A stretch of DNA of 64,000 nt from Macrotis lagotis. Its lineage: Eukaryota; Chordata; Mammalia; Peramelemorphia; Peramelidae. Position numbers and translations under genes: made by a program. The notes under the pieces were generated by a model. It had not been told where the DNA came from. It made no database searches and saw only the letters and a program-made list of their open reading frames with translations. This document shows, piece by piece, positions 1 to 11,851 of this stretch. Location: positions 187,001,203 to 187,065,202 of the forward strand of contig NC_133661.1 in NCBI RefSeq assembly GCF_037893015.1. The letters run 5' to 3'. Positions within the stretch are counted from its first letter, which is position 1; each line of letters opens with the position of its first letter.

Positions 1-48
1 TCAGGCTTCACTATATACTCCATGACACAAAAAAGGTTAAAAAAATCT
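1..48 (+). mobile_element. 3' end of a hAT-like DNA element, cut by the window edge
   Basis: The text ctccatgacacaaaaaaggtta matches in part the 3' ends near 11,800 and 56,440. The family has ends of the gttcttaacc / ggttaagaac kind. The assignment is from memory. Confidence 0.45.
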
Positions 49-275
49 TTGGTTTGGAGCATCCTTAACATTTTAGTCATGCATTTTATTTATGTAAACA
101 TATGTCCTATTTCCCTGCTAGATTGTGGACCTTTCTACAAAGACAGGAACCATGACTTATCCAAATTTTATATGTAGTTGGTGGTGAAATGGATAGTAAG
201 CAGGGCCTACAATCAAGAAGATTGATTCCTAGAAAATTTATTTTTAAATCTGGCCTTAAAAAAATTACAAGCTAC

Positions 276-375
276 ATGACCCTGGGCAATAGCACTTAGC
301 TCAAAAGGTTGCTGTGAAGATCAAATGAGATAATATTTGTAAAAGTAATTATCAAGTTGCCTAGAATTAAAAAAA
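276..375 (+). mobile_element. MIR-type CORE-SINE relic
   Basis: Degenerate match to the MIR core: tgaccctgggcaa, then gttgctgtgaagatcaaatgagataat. Old and without a tail. Confidence 0.55.
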
Positions 376-1721
376 AAGGTTAGGAACAAAAGAAATAGGC
401 AATAAAGAAATGCTTATTTACTTCTCCCTTACTAACACATCTCCCTATATACAGTTAAATACTTAATAAATGCTTTTTTAAATTGATGGCCAATAACTGG
501 ACCATAAGGAAAAACTTTCCATTCAGAGAAACTTTAAAAATTTTAAAAAACATGAAAACTTTAAAAAAAAAGCTTTTGTACAAAAAGAATTTGATATACA
601 AGTCAATTAAATAAAGTCCTAGGTCACTTTTTTAAAAAGATTCTTTTAGAAAAACAGTACTCCAAAGTAAATAAAAAAAGATATTTTGGATCATTCTGCA
701 AATGTTTCTTCCTTCTTACTTCTTTTTCAGTAAATTTCTGAATTTTTTGATTTCTCTATATAGGTATCAAGTACTCAAGTATTTTAGGGTACCAAAGGGT
801 GACTATTTTCTCCCTTCAGAGTTCTAGGAACAGCCCTTAGTGGAACACAATACTAGTTAGTAGATAAAAATTAGCTGTTAGACAAATTATTTTCCTAATA
901 AGAGTTGGACAAAACAATCTACTAAAAGCCTGAAGTTTGCTCTCCCACAAATATACATAGCTTCCATGGGGGATAGTGGGTTAGTGTCTTAAGGGTACGT
1001 AGGTAATGAGGCATACACATGGAGAACAAGTATGGCAAGAGTACCTTCAGACTCCTGCACCAGGAAGTACTCTCAGCTTTGTATGAGAGGCATTCGTTTC
1101 TGAAGTCATTCCATCGGGCTGACTATTCAAAAAATGAAACATCTTTACTGGACAAATTGATTCACTAAGAAGCTAAACAAATCTACTATTGAGCCATGAT
1201 AACCCACCATCTGCTGGATTGGGCTTCTTTTTTGAGCTGATCTTTTTGGCTAATCAGCCATTGTCACTTCTATCCCAATGGAGATCTGGACCTCCCAAAT
1301 TCACAGTCACTGCCTCCACCTTGGATTACTCATTAACCTAGGATTAGGAAAGAATAAACACCAGTGACAGTGGTGGCCATGGGTTCACAGTTACCAGGAT
1401 AAGATAGGAGGGAAGATAGGGCAATCCTTCTCCATCAGGCTATGGTGGAGGAAGAGAGATGTAATGCAAAGGAGTGCTGATTCTAGAAAGAAAGTGAGTC
1501 TGCAATGAAAGATGGGTCAGCTTTTTTGCATAACCCTCTGTTCTGACTCAGAATCCCTTGGATTATCCTTTCTTCTCATTCTACCAGCAACTAGAAGACT
1601 TTTTTTGTTTCTACACCCTTAGTTATTAACCCCTAATTCCATAGATGGAAAACAAATTCTCCTGAGATTCCACATTCACTTAGACTAGAGCCAGGATAGA
1701 AACTTATTGGCATATTTCTCT
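376..1721. other. gene-free stretch, nothing recognised
   Basis: AT-rich single-copy-looking DNA with no open frame of note and no repeat I can place. Confidence 0.5.
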
Positions 1722-1781
1722 GTTTTTTTTTTAATTTTTGCAAGGCAATGGAGTTAAGTGACTTGACCAAGGTCACACAGC
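1722..1781 (-). mobile_element. tRNA-derived SINE fragment (3' part, antisense)
   Basis: A T-run followed by gcaaggcaatggagttaagtg and ccaaggtcacacag. It breaks off before the B box. Confidence 0.7.
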
Positions 1782-3285
1782 ATATTTCAAAGACTGCCTT
1801 CTCCCCTTTTGTCCCATCTCCCTTTTAAATAAGAAACTGTGGATTATTTAGATATCTATGAATGTAGAAACAAAATGCTTAGATGAAGAAATGGGGAATC
1901 AGTGAAGAAAACAAAGGAAAATTATATAAATCTTTGTAAATTGTCATTCAGCTTCTCTTAGTATGATTTGTCCCTAACACTTTCTCATAAGATCCTGCTT
2001 TTTTGACAGAATTGTTTGGCTAATAGCAATACTAAGTCAACAACTACCTAGAGGTCCCTAAAAATTGATTCTTTCTCCCTCTTATTTTCATCTTTTACCT
2101 GGAGCTTCTGTAAGACCTGAACCCTAGAAAGGACAAATATAGAGTGTTTGGTGATCAACTGCTTAAGTGTCTGTACAGAGATATAGAGCAAAGGAACAGT
2201 AGGTGGGGTGTAAACCAAATAGTGTTTGAACTGGGGAAAACAAAGAGTTCCTCACCCTGAGGATGCCTCTCTGTTCAGAGAAAAGGAAAGGAGCATGTTA
2301 GGGGAACTGGTAAGGACATTGAGGGATAATTAAGAGGGCAATTTCAGAACATTAGTGTTCAAACCCATCTCTCTCTCTCTCCTGTTTATTACCTATGAGA
2401 CCTTAAGACAATTAACCCAACTGAGTTTTTGTTTTCTTCCTTTCAGTTCCAATTCCTATGATTTAAAATCATATAACTCATCAGAACTTGCTTCTGAGAT
2501 TCCCATTTCCTATATCCCTTTCACTCTATAAGAGACAGGACCAAAAGAAATAAAAATGAAACAAAATAAATTTGATGGAGGTGAAGCCCAGCAGTGTAGA
2601 GACACTAAGTAGCTGATAAGCAAAATAGAGTCCAAAATAATTTATTCCACTCTACCAGAACTATCATTCTAGATCAAGACTGGCCTTTGGCAGTATAGTG
2701 AAGTTTTTAAATCCCTTCTCAGAATAATATTTTAAAATAATTAAATTCAATTAGTTGGTGAAAAAAGAAGTAATTTTTTCCCACCCAAGTTCAGAGACCT
2801 CTCCTTAAAAGGTTCTGACTTAAGAACTTAAGAAGAATTAAGAATTAATTAATTAATTTAATTAATTAATTAATTAAGAACTCCTTCTCTAGGTTGATAT
2901 CAATCAACTAATCAACAATCATTCATCTAATTGTTCCACTGGTTCCAAATCTTCCTAATAGCACTATCCCTTGTCCTTCACAAGAATATTCTGAAATTCT
3001 TAATCAAATCCCTTGCTGAAAATCAGATAAACTGTGCTTTTGACATTTTCCTTACCCATCAGTTTAGCCACTTTATTGAAGAAAAAAGAAAAAGAAAATA
3101 AAAATGAGATTAGTTCTGTATAACTTGTTCTCTTAAAAAAAAAAAAGATTAATACTCTGTTTTTCTTTCCAGGAAATGCCCAACAACCCCACCTTACAAA
3201 GACCATATAACAACTGATTTCAACCAGCTACTTTCTGGTTTTAGTTTAACAACTGTTAGCACACAGGATCTCTTTTTTTAACTTT
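1782..3285. other. gene-free stretch with a short MIR-like scrap
   Basis: A possible MIR scrap lies near 2390-2460 and an AATT tandem repeat at 2842-2878. Nothing else was recognised. A T-rich open frame on the minus strand near 3000-3206 has no protein-like features. Confidence 0.45.
2842..2878. repeat. (AATT)n microsatellite
   Basis: Tandem aatt units with one irregular step, about 37 bp. Confidence 0.9.
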
Positions 3286-4440
3286 GAAATTATAGTGCCA
3301 GCATTGACTTATATTTGACCCAAGTTTTGTTGCCAGTAAGTATTGCCTGTATTTATACTGTTGTAGTCACTGATTGTTTTTTCTGTGGGTTCTGTTGTCT
3401 TCAGTTGACATTACTTCATATGAGTGTTTCCATGTTACTACAAACTAGTTATGTTTGACATTCCAAATGATGTAGTAAAATTCTATTACATTTATATTAA
3501 TATACTTTCATTAGTCTTTCCCTAATCACTAACAAATATTTTGTTTGCAGCTTTTTGTTATTGTTGTAGAAAGATTCACCAGTTTCCTCAAGTAAGAACT
3601 TGTGACTCTGACCCTGGAGTGCAGTTATAAAAGAAAACCTGAGAGATTGCTAAGAGTTCCTTAAAGGCCATGTGGTTTTGGGCAAAGCAGTTTAACCAAG
3701 CAGGCCAGTTGATTTAATTTAATCATTGGGAGGTTAGAGACCATAAAGTCATAGAGAGTTAAAGTTCAAGTTACAGATCACATGATGAAGAGAGTTAAAA
3801 TTCTTCAGGTTAGAGACCATAAGATTAAGAGAATTAAAGTTTAAAAACTATAAAGTTCAGAGAGAGAGAGATATACTTCTTTAAAAGCTGTGTGATTTGG
3901 GGCAGGCCAGTGGCTGATTAACTGGAGTATTATAAGTCAGAGAGGTAAAGGCTAGAAGCATGGAAAACTCTCCACCTCCTCCTTAAATACCTGCCCAGGA
4001 AGGGTTGCATTTTGGGAGTGGTTTGAGTCTTCTATTGGATAGATTCTCTATAGCAGGTATGGTTTACTACTTGATTTAATGTAACATATTATTGAACATG
4101 CATAATCTAGCATCTAATTTGATCCACTGGTGAGTACATGGCCAGAGTCAAAGTAAAGGTCAAGGTGCAGAAAAAGATAATAAAATTTGTTTCCAATTAC
4201 AATATTTCTCTATACCCATAATTCCCTGCATCATTATTACAAATAATTTTGGTATGAACACTTAGTACAGAAGAGTTCTTCTTATTGTCAATAACCTCCT
4301 TAGGGAATTCTAATAATGGAATCTCTGGATCTAAAAGTTTAAACAATTTAGTAACTTTTCTGGTATAATTCCCAATTACTTTTTTGTTGCAGTTGAGCTG
4401 ATTCATAATCCTAACCAATAATGAATTAAAATATCTGATT
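3286..4440 (-). mobile_element. antisense L1 3'-region fragment, split by a ~620-bp insertion
   Basis: 3286-3560 and 4186-4440 resemble, in antisense, the last part of marsupial L1 ORF2 (for example the stretches around gttctgttgtcttcagttgac and ggtataattcccaattac). The unrelated sequence between interrupts it. Diverged; edges approximate. Confidence 0.5.
3565..4186. mobile_element. unassigned insertion, possible solo LTR fossil
   Basis: About 620 bp of sequence splitting an L1 fragment. It has partly repeated units of the form gttagagaccataa near 3732 and 3808, and a late ataataaa. These traits would fit an old solo LTR, but I cannot name a family and see no clean terminal duplication. Confidence 0.25.
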
Positions 4441-4795
4441 ATCTACAGTTATATCTTCTTTTTGGTCTGAGAGCTCTAGATTTTGGCCACAGAATTCCTG
4501 GGACATTTAATTTTGGCAGAGAATTGGTGGTTTCTTTCTAATTCCACTTTACACACTAGTACAAATAAATTTGGTCATATTTCACTTATTCTTTTTATCA
4601 TGATTTTCAAGGAGTCTAAGGATTCTTTAATTTTCTAGCATTATTTCTAGCCTTTCTAACCTGTTTTAGGCTAGATTTTTTTATAATCATTTATTTTCCA
4701 TTTTGTAATGTTAGATTTACTTTAATGATTCTTGATATTTCATGGAGTCATTTTTTTCTTTTTAGTCTATTCTAGATTTCAGGAGTTCCATTAGT
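4441..4795 (-). mobile_element. diverged L1 ORF1-like fragment (antisense)
   Basis: The stretch with ttttggccacagaattcctggg and ggtggtttctttctaattcc parallels the ORF1 segment of the half-LINE near 44,090-44,170. Low identity. Confidence 0.35.
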
Positions 4796-5256
4796 GAGTA
4801 AGGTAGCCAAAAGGGCAAAAACAAAAAGTTCCTCCCCTTTTGGGAGGGCCATATTTGCAAAATGGATTTCAAGACAAGATGGAAGAACACTCACTCCAAT
4901 ATACCATTCCAACAAAACCTGAAGTTTTTACCAGTTTGTATTGCAAGCTCACTAGAAGATGTTTCCAGCAAAGTGAGAACTGGTAGTCTAGAGAGGGTCA
5001 GAGATGTATAAATTGCAAGACTCTGTGTCCAAGGCAGCAAAGGCCTCCTCTAAGAGAGCCCCAGAGTAATTAGACAGTCCCACACTGGAGATTGGTAAAC
5101 CCCATGATCAAATAGAAACTAGTCAGGCACCTCAGCACTCTAACCAAATCACCCCAGACTCATGGCCTCAGAAATCCCTAAAACTATGTTAAGACTTAGA
5201 GAGGGACCTACAGATAGAGCAACTTGAAATTCCAAGTTCCACAAGGATTTATAACT
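4796..5256. other. gene-free stretch, nothing recognised
   Basis: No coding or repeat signal that I can place. Confidence 0.4.
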
Positions 5257-5373
5257 GTTTTTTTTTTAGTTTTTGCAAGGCAGTGTGGGTAAGTGACTTG
5301 CCCAATCACAGAGCTAAGTATTAAGTGTCTGCGGTTGGATTTAAACTCAGATCCTTCTGATTCTAGGGCCTGT
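5257..5373 (-). mobile_element. tRNA-derived SINE, antisense, truncated at its 5' end
   Basis: T-run, then tttttgcaaggcagtg, the B-box region as ggatttaaactcag, ending near ctagggcctgtg. The SINE 5' third is missing. Flanks ggatttataact / ggatttctaact suggest a target-site duplication. Confidence 0.8.
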
Positions 5374-7295
5374 GGGGATTTCTAACTCTGAAAGGCAACA
5401 ACCACTCCTCTCCAGGAATAGAACTTGCCCTGACAGAAAGATCCAATTCTGGAATAAAAGGGAGATGAATGAAGAAATTAAGTAGAAGATTTTTTTTTAA
5501 TGAAATGAAATCTCTTGATGAAAAAATTGGAAGGAGAATGACTTCAAAGAGAAAGTGGTAAATCTTACTCACTAAAGGACTATTCAGAGCACTGGATCTC
5601 TGGGTCCTCTCAATCATTCCCAGAATACTTTGAGATTCCCATCCCCACCCCCATCCTAAAGTTTACATTGGCAGCTTCTGCTCTATTTCCTTTTTCTAAC
5701 CTTACTGATGCATTCCCTTTTCTTATTTTCTTTTTATGAAGTTCTGGGATGGCTGAAGAAATTTGTTATTTATTTCTCTTTTGATTTATTGATGAATACT
5801 CAGTCTGGCATCCTTTAGATTTTCGCTTAGAATATATGTGAGAGAGAAGAGTTCTTCAATGACTCTTTATCTCACCATCTTAAATGGAAATTCACATACA
5901 CACAAACTTTGTTTTTCAACAAAAGGTAGATGCCACAAATATTTTTATTCCCATTTTTTAAAAAATGAATAAATGGTGGACACACAGAGAGCTTATACAA
6001 CTGATTCAATATCATAGAAAAAGGAAGGACAAGCATCAAAATTCAAACTCATTCTTCCAAATACAGGTACAACACTTTGTATCATACTACTTCTAAATCT
6101 TTCTTCTGATATGAAGTACCAGAAGAGGGCAGCACAAAGACATCACAAGAGAATGTTAGATCTGCATTAATAAAGCATGAGTTTCCCTAGCTCTGTTTTC
6201 TTCCTTCACTATAAGTATTCTCTACCTGTGAATTCTGTCTGTGAATATCTAAGAACTGTCTACATTATTTCCTATTACTTGGTCATATATATATATATAT
6301 ATATATTTCATATATGTGTCCCTGTGCACATTGGTAGTATGGAGACTTGTACAGGGAAAATCTGTCACTTATTTGTGTTATACTTTTCTGTTAATTGAAC
6401 TTTTCTTTGGACTAATGTGATCGCTCTTGTCTAGTAAAATTGGAAACATCTGTGGGAACTTGTGTCCTTTTGTTTTGAGTAGATGCTGACCGGCAAAATA
6501 TCATGAACTTAGTATTGTTTGGGGGAGGAGCACATTTGAGAGGGATCTAGAATGCTACAAATCTTTTCCTTATTGGTGTTATATAATTTAAAAGCAAAGA
6601 AAACCATAGTCTCAGAAGGATCAAAATTGCATGTGACACAAAAGCGCAATGGAAAGAATCATCATGAACAAAAATGAGTTGCAGAATGTTGGTGATGCTG
6701 AGCTAAGAGATTTCATTATGAACATGGATGACCAGAAAAGGAGATGGAATAGACAACTGTACAAGTACTAATCTGGGGCCCACAAAATATTAAAATTACT
6801 GAGATACAAGTGTTGAATGAAACTTTAGCAGGCTTGTAGATATAAATTACTGCCCCTTTTGTGGTGTTAGAAAAGGAATGATTATGTAAAGAAGACTAAA
6901 AGTCAGCTTAAGACAAAGCACAAACCCTCAAAGGAAAAAATGTGCAAGGAAACATGCAAATTATTCTAAAAACCTGAAAGAAAATCACCCCTTTAGATGA
7001 AGGTACTGAGATAACCTGTTTGAAAGCAGATCTCAGACAGATGTAAGAATGGTTACAGTATGTTGTGTTCCATCAGTTTATTTACCTATGATTGTTTTCA
7101 GAGCTGTAATTACAAATCAAACAATTGTTTAGGCACCATGAAATTATTGATTATATAAGGACTATTGGGGTCATAACCTGGCAAAAAAGTTAGTTTTTTT
7201 GAATTTCACATAATAAGGTAGAGGTGAGTAACTAAACACAAGGAGAAAAAACTATGAGACATTAGAAGTCAGAGAGAGATGACAAGATGGATAAA
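5374..7295. other. gene-free stretch with a MIR scrap and an AT repeat
   Basis: MIR-like antisense text lies at about 5935-6060 and (AT)n at 6285-6306. A possible decayed retrocopy at about 6640-7000 is discussed under findings. No gene was recognised. Confidence 0.4.
6285..6306. repeat. (AT)n microsatellite
   Basis: About eleven AT units. Confidence 0.9.
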
Positions 7296-7310
7296 GATAA
7301 AGGAGATGAG

Positions 7311-7489
7311 GGATGGCTAGGTGGCGTAGTGAATAAAGCACCGGCCTTGGAGTCAGGAGTACCTGGGTTCAAATCCGAGCTCAGACACTTAATAATTACC
7401 TAGCTGTGTGGCCTTGGACAAGCCACTTAATGCCATTTGCCTTGCAAAAAAAAAAAAAAACTAAACCTAAAAAACCTAAAAAAAAAAAA
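7311..7489 (+). mobile_element. tRNA-derived SINE, full length, sense
   Basis: Complete body with a long A-rich tail. It is flanked by a perfect 15-bp duplication, gataaaggagatgag, at 7296-7310 and 7490-7504. Confidence 0.95.
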
Positions 7490-7621
7490 GATAAAGGAGA
7501 TGAGAAGCCAATCATAGGATGAGTCAAGAAGTGAGGGAAAGAACACACATAACACAAAGCCATCCCACATCCAGAGGGGGAAAATACAAAACACAGAATC
7601 TGAATGTATACTATATTCACT

Positions 7622-7770
7622 ATTTTTTTTTTTGCAAGGCAAATGGGGTTAAGTGGCTTGCCCAAGGCCACACAGCTAGGTAATTATTAAGTGTCTGAGA
7701 CTGGATTTGAACCCAGGTACTCCTGACTCCAAGGCTGGTGCTTTATCTGCTATGCCACCTAGCCACCCCG
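7622..7770 (-). mobile_element. tRNA-derived SINE, antisense, in the L1 3' UTR
   Basis: Full body. Target-site duplication tactatattcact at 7609-7621 and 7771-7783. Confidence 0.93.
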
Positions 7771-7783
7771 TACTATATTCACT

Positions 7784-7938
7784 TTTTTTTTTTTTAGGTT
7801 TTTGCAAGGCAAATGGGGTTAAGTGGCTTGCCCAAAGCCACACAGCTAGGTAATTATTAAGTGTCTGAGACCGGATTTGAACCCAGGTACTCCTGACTCC
7901 AAGGCCGGTGCTTTATCCACTATGCCACCTAACCACCC
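7784..7938 (-). mobile_element. tRNA-derived SINE, antisense, beside the previous copy
   Basis: Full body. Target-site duplication tattcact at 7776-7783 and 7939-7946. The left copy of this duplication is part of the duplication of the neighbouring SINE, so the two landed at nearly one site. Confidence 0.92.
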
Positions 7939-8018
7939 TATTCACTTTTAAAAAACTTCTCTTATGGTTTTCCTTCCTATCTCATGGTTTTCTTTCTTTT
8001 CCCTTAGTCCAAATTCTT

Positions 8019-8210
8019 CTTCTTCTTCTTCTTCTTCTTCTTCTTCTTCTTCTTCTTCTTCTTCTTTTTAGTTTTTACAAGGCAATGGGGTTAAGTGACT
8101 TGCTCAAGATCACACAGCTAAGTAATTATTAAGTGTCTGAGGTCGGATTGAACTCAGGTCCTCCTGACTCCAGGGCCAGGACTCTATCCACTGTGCCACC
8201 TAGCTGCCCC
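8019..8210 (-). mobile_element. tRNA-derived SINE, antisense, with an expanded (TTC)n tail
   Basis: The body ends in about 16 TTC units (8019-8066), that is a GAA-expanded tail. Target-site duplication ccaaattctt at 8009-8018 and 8211-8220. Confidence 0.92.
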
Positions 8211-8370
8211 CCAAATTCTTACACAAAATGACTAATAACGTAAATTTATTAAACACCAGACTGTTCTTACCCAAGGGGAGGGGAGAGGGAAGGGAGAATG
8301 GTAGAAAAATGTGTAACTCTTAAATTTACAAATGGATGAATGTTGAAAAACCTGCCATAGCCTGTACTTG

Positions 8371-8636
8371 TCAGGAGGAGTAAATATAAAGTCTCTATCC
8401 ACTCTTCTCCAAAGGAGACTGATTCTTGCAGGATGGCCTTAAGGTTGCAAGGCTGGTTAATCTACTCTTCTCAGAGAAGGGATATTGTGTTAGAATCATA
8501 TCTATCTCTGCTCCTAAAAACAAAATAGTTTTAGAATCAAGCTGCTCTCATTTTGCCTTTAACTTGAAAGGAGTATATCATGCCACATTCAAAAACTTGT
8601 CTTCCTTCCTACAAACAAAACCAATGTAATTATTTG
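8371..8636. other. gene-free stretch, nothing recognised
   Basis: Short single-copy-looking gap between the L1 3' end and the RTE fragment. Confidence 0.4.
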
Positions 8637-9510
8637 ATTATTGTCTTTTGTGCTTGATGAGGATCAAAATGACATCATTATGTAGGATTAAGTATACAAT
8701 GTGTCTGCCTGTGACTGATCAAACTCATTTTGAGTGGAAATTTAAGTTTTCACATTTCGCCTTTCTTTTGAGTTACTGCAATTCTGCTTTGCTCATACAG
8801 CACTATACCTCTTTTTTTGATGCCAGCCCACCATGCTAGGAAGTACTCTGCCAGTGTCTCCCATGTCTTACAAATGACTCCAAAGTTCTTCAGAGAGACC
8901 TTGAGAGTGCCTTTGTATCACTGATCTCCATGTGAGCACTTGCCTTACGTGTGTTCTCCATTAAATTGTCTTCTAGGCAAACATACATTTGACATTTGAA
9001 CAATATGACCAGTTCATCAGAATTATGATCTCTGCAGTAGAGTTTGAATGCTTGGCAGTTCATCTTCAGAAAGCACCTCCGGGTATGATACCTTATCTCA
9101 TCAGGGGATCTTTAGATTTTTCCTAAAACAATTCAGATGGAAGCAATCCAGTTTCCTGGCATAGTCCTGGTATATTGTCCCAGTTTCACAGGCATAAAAC
9201 AATGAGGTCACAACACAACACTTCTATAGACCTTCAGTTTGGTAAGCAGCCTAATAACTCTTCTCTCCTGTACTTTCCTTTTACACCTCCGAAACCCTGA
9301 GCTAGCTCTGACAATGCATGCATCAGTCTTATTATATATGTGTATGTCTCTGAAAATTATATTTCCAAGTAAACTCTGTTTTCTTGGTGTTAATTTTTAG
9401 GCCAAAATTAGCTCAAGAGGCAGAGAATTGATCCATACTATTGTATCTCAGCCTCAGAGGCTACATTGAGGCACAATCATCTGTGAACTAACTCTCCCTC
9501 TACTTTAGTC
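8637..9510 (-). mobile_element. RTE-type LINE fragment (RT C-terminal part to 3' end)
   Basis: On the minus strand the text reads like the end of the RTE family common in marsupials. A stretch recalling KLKVYRSVVL is followed by the region around catgccaggaaactgg and the tail near tgacatcattatg. It carries stops and frameshifts and is 5'-truncated. Confidence 0.7.
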
Positions 9511-9884
9511 TAGGCCTACAATGACTAGTGCTTAAATGAAGAAAAAGTAAAGAAAAATCTCAATTTTAATTTAATATTCAGTTCTCTTAAAAAGAGAACA
9601 TTTCAAAAATTTTCAACATGCAATGTGAATCATATATGGAATGGGTTTCTTTTTTCAACACAGAAAAAGAAATGCTAAGAAGTAAAGAATCATAGCATAT
9701 ATTACAGAATGATTAGAATAGATTCCTTTTAGTACAAATCAATTGAGAAGTTGTACTATTGTTATTCTCTCCTTTGAGGCTGATACATAAATATGGGACA
9801 ATATATGGGTTGATGAATAGATATTTTTTACATTTTTGTCTCAGTTTTGTCCACACAACTTCAGATCCAAGTCTTCTGACAAGA
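9511..9884. other. gene-free stretch between RTE fragments
   Basis: AT-rich; nothing recognised. Confidence 0.4.
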
Positions 9885-10270
9885 AAGGCAAAAACTGGAA
9901 TTTCTTCTCTTTTTGGTCATCTTTGTTGCAAAATGTGTGAGTTCTTGCCTTACATATGTTTTCCATGAAATAGTCTTTTAGACAAACATATATTTTACAT
10001 TTGAATAATGTGACCAGTCCATCAAAATTACAACCTCTGCAGTAGTTTGAATCTTTGCAGTTCATCTCAGGATATGATACCTTATCAGGTGATCTTTAGA
10101 ATTTTTCTAAGGTGGCCCTGGAGTCAGGAGGATGTGAGTTCAAATCCAGCCTCAAACACTTAATAAGTGCCTAACTGTGTGACCTTGGGCAAGTTACTTA
10201 ACCCCATTGCCTTAAATTAAAAAAAAATAATTTTCCTAACACAGTTCAGATGGAAGTAATCCTCGTCTGG
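9885..10270 (-). mobile_element. second RTE fragment, split by a SINE
   Basis: Repeats part of the segment at about 8,930-9,160 in the same orientation (cttgccttacatatgttttcc; ggatatgataccttatcagg). A SINE at 10112-10230 splits it. Confidence 0.65.
10112..10230 (+). mobile_element. tRNA-derived SINE, sense, 5'-truncated
   Basis: Starts inside the body at gtggccctggagtcagg and ends in an A-rich tail. A short duplication of the type tttttctaa / ttttcctaa flanks it. Confidence 0.85.
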
Positions 10271-10494
10271 AAGCTTCAACTGAAAAATTCAGGATCTCAA
10301 CATTTGACCCAATGAGGTTATCTCATAAGACCAGAAGGTATCTCAGGACCATAGTTTGGTCAAATACAACAAGTTAAAGAAACACAAAGCAGAAAAGGCA
10401 ATCAAAAGAAGAAAAAAAAAAGCTCTCCTAGTATGTCCAGAAGAGAAAGAACCACAGGCAATCAAGGAAAGAAGGAAACATGAACCGAGCACCT

Positions 10495-10625
10495 CTCCTA
10501 ATTTTGGGAATAGGTGCTATTATTATCTCCATTTTACAACTGAGAAAACTGAGGCACAGAAGCTCAATTATTCACCAAGGGTCACAGAGCTAATAAGGGT
10601 CAAGTTTTTACTGAGGTCTAACTGA
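10495..10625 (-). mobile_element. MIR-type SINE, antisense
   Basis: Clear MIR core: ctattattatctccatttta, then gagaaaactgaggcacagaa, then agggtcacagagct. Confidence 0.75.
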
Positions 10626-11039
10626 CTTTCTGGCTACCTAGCTGTCTCTAATTACCCCCCAAATCTTTGTCTTTCAAAGGTATATTGAATCATTGACTTT
10701 TTGTCTTTGATAACCAAAAAAAAATATATGTTCATAATAATTTTAGTGTGAAAAGTATAAAGCACAGTTATCATGGGATGACAAATGCAAAAAAATCTAA
10801 GTGGAAAAGCAGTTTTTAGAAAATTTTATTGGAAAGGTCAGATATAAAGAATAATGGTTTAAAAGGGGGGAAAAAATCATTGAGGAATGGTTGACATTAC
10901 AGCTTTGTGCTACACAGGCCTCCCTGGATGCAATTGATGCAGAGAATTATGAATATAGGAAATTAGTAATTAGGAAATAAATTTTGTAATCTTTTATGCT
11001 GTTAAAAATTTTTTAAGTGTAGAGTGCTATCTGCTCCTG
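10626..11039. other. gene-free stretch, nothing recognised
   Basis: AT-rich sequence without a coding signal. Confidence 0.4.
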
Positions 11040-11505
11040 AGATGTAAATTGACTCCTATTGTTCCAGTTAAATGTAAAATTTGTACCCTGTCTCCTCATT
11101 CCCAAACTCTAGCTTCCAACCTTCTACCTGGTTTCAGGCACATAAAGGAGGAGGGATTTCTCCTTTGCCCCAGGACCCAGATAATGGCAAGATTATGAAA
11201 TCTGGCCTAAACTCCCCTCTGGGTTGCTACCCTCCTTGGCCCAATCCACTCTTCCTGTGTCACTTTTTCTCTTTCCTTATCTCTTTCTCTCTCTGTCTCT
11301 GTCTCCCAAGCAACCTCCCCCCAGCCTTTTGTTATTCACTTCTGTCCTCAAAATACCTCCTCCCAGAGGAGAAAAAGTTTTTAATCTGTCTACTATGCAG
11401 CAATCTATAATAAATCTTGAGCAGTTTAAAATCCCAAGGCTTATGTGAATCCATTCACTAACCCTTGATCCCTATGGAAGATCCTGATTCTCATCCACTA
11501 CATAA
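11040..11505 (+). mobile_element. LTR-like fossil, unassigned
   Basis: A pyrimidine-rich block with a late AATAAA-type signal (tataataaatc) and about 80 bp beyond it resembles an endogenous retroviral LTR. No internal region or family was recognised. It is an old, non-coding relic if the call is right. Confidence 0.3.
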
Positions 11506-11645
11506 CCATTATGCCAGATAGCAAATATGAAGAATAAATACTTCTTTTTGTGCTTTGTTTGTTTTAGTAGAATGGAAGGACAAGCTGTCTGTTCATCCTC
11601 TGAAGAGTTTAACTTCTAAAATTGGGACTTAGAAGGTGCCTGAGG

Positions 11646-11851
11646 CCCTTAAATGTCCTGTGGATTTATTTCAGAGGATCTATAGACTTGACATTTTTAT
11701 ATTTGATAACTTTATTATAATACTGTTTTCCTTGATAATCCTATGTATTTTATTCATATAATAACATTACACTGATAAGGGGTCTATAGGCTTCACAAGA
11801 TTGCCAAAGGGGTCCATGACACACAAAAAAGGATAAAAATCCATGTTCTGG
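11646..11851 (+). mobile_element. hAT-like non-autonomous DNA transposon relic
   Basis: The 3' part ggggtctataggcttcac...ggggtccatgacac resembles the ends at window position 1 and at 56,410-56,470. The 5' inverted end is degraded. Family inferred. Confidence 0.5.

Larger units (their letters stand above)
7490..8370 (+). mobile_element. L1 3' UTR fragment (sense) interrupted by three antisense SINEs
   Basis: Pieces at about 7505-7621, 7939-8018 and 8211-8370 follow the order of the L1 3' end: ccacatccagaggg, then ttttaaaaaacttctctta, then caaaatgactaataa, then a G-rich tract and gatgaatgttgaaaaac. The same 3' UTR occurs at 17,190-17,450. Confidence 0.7.
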
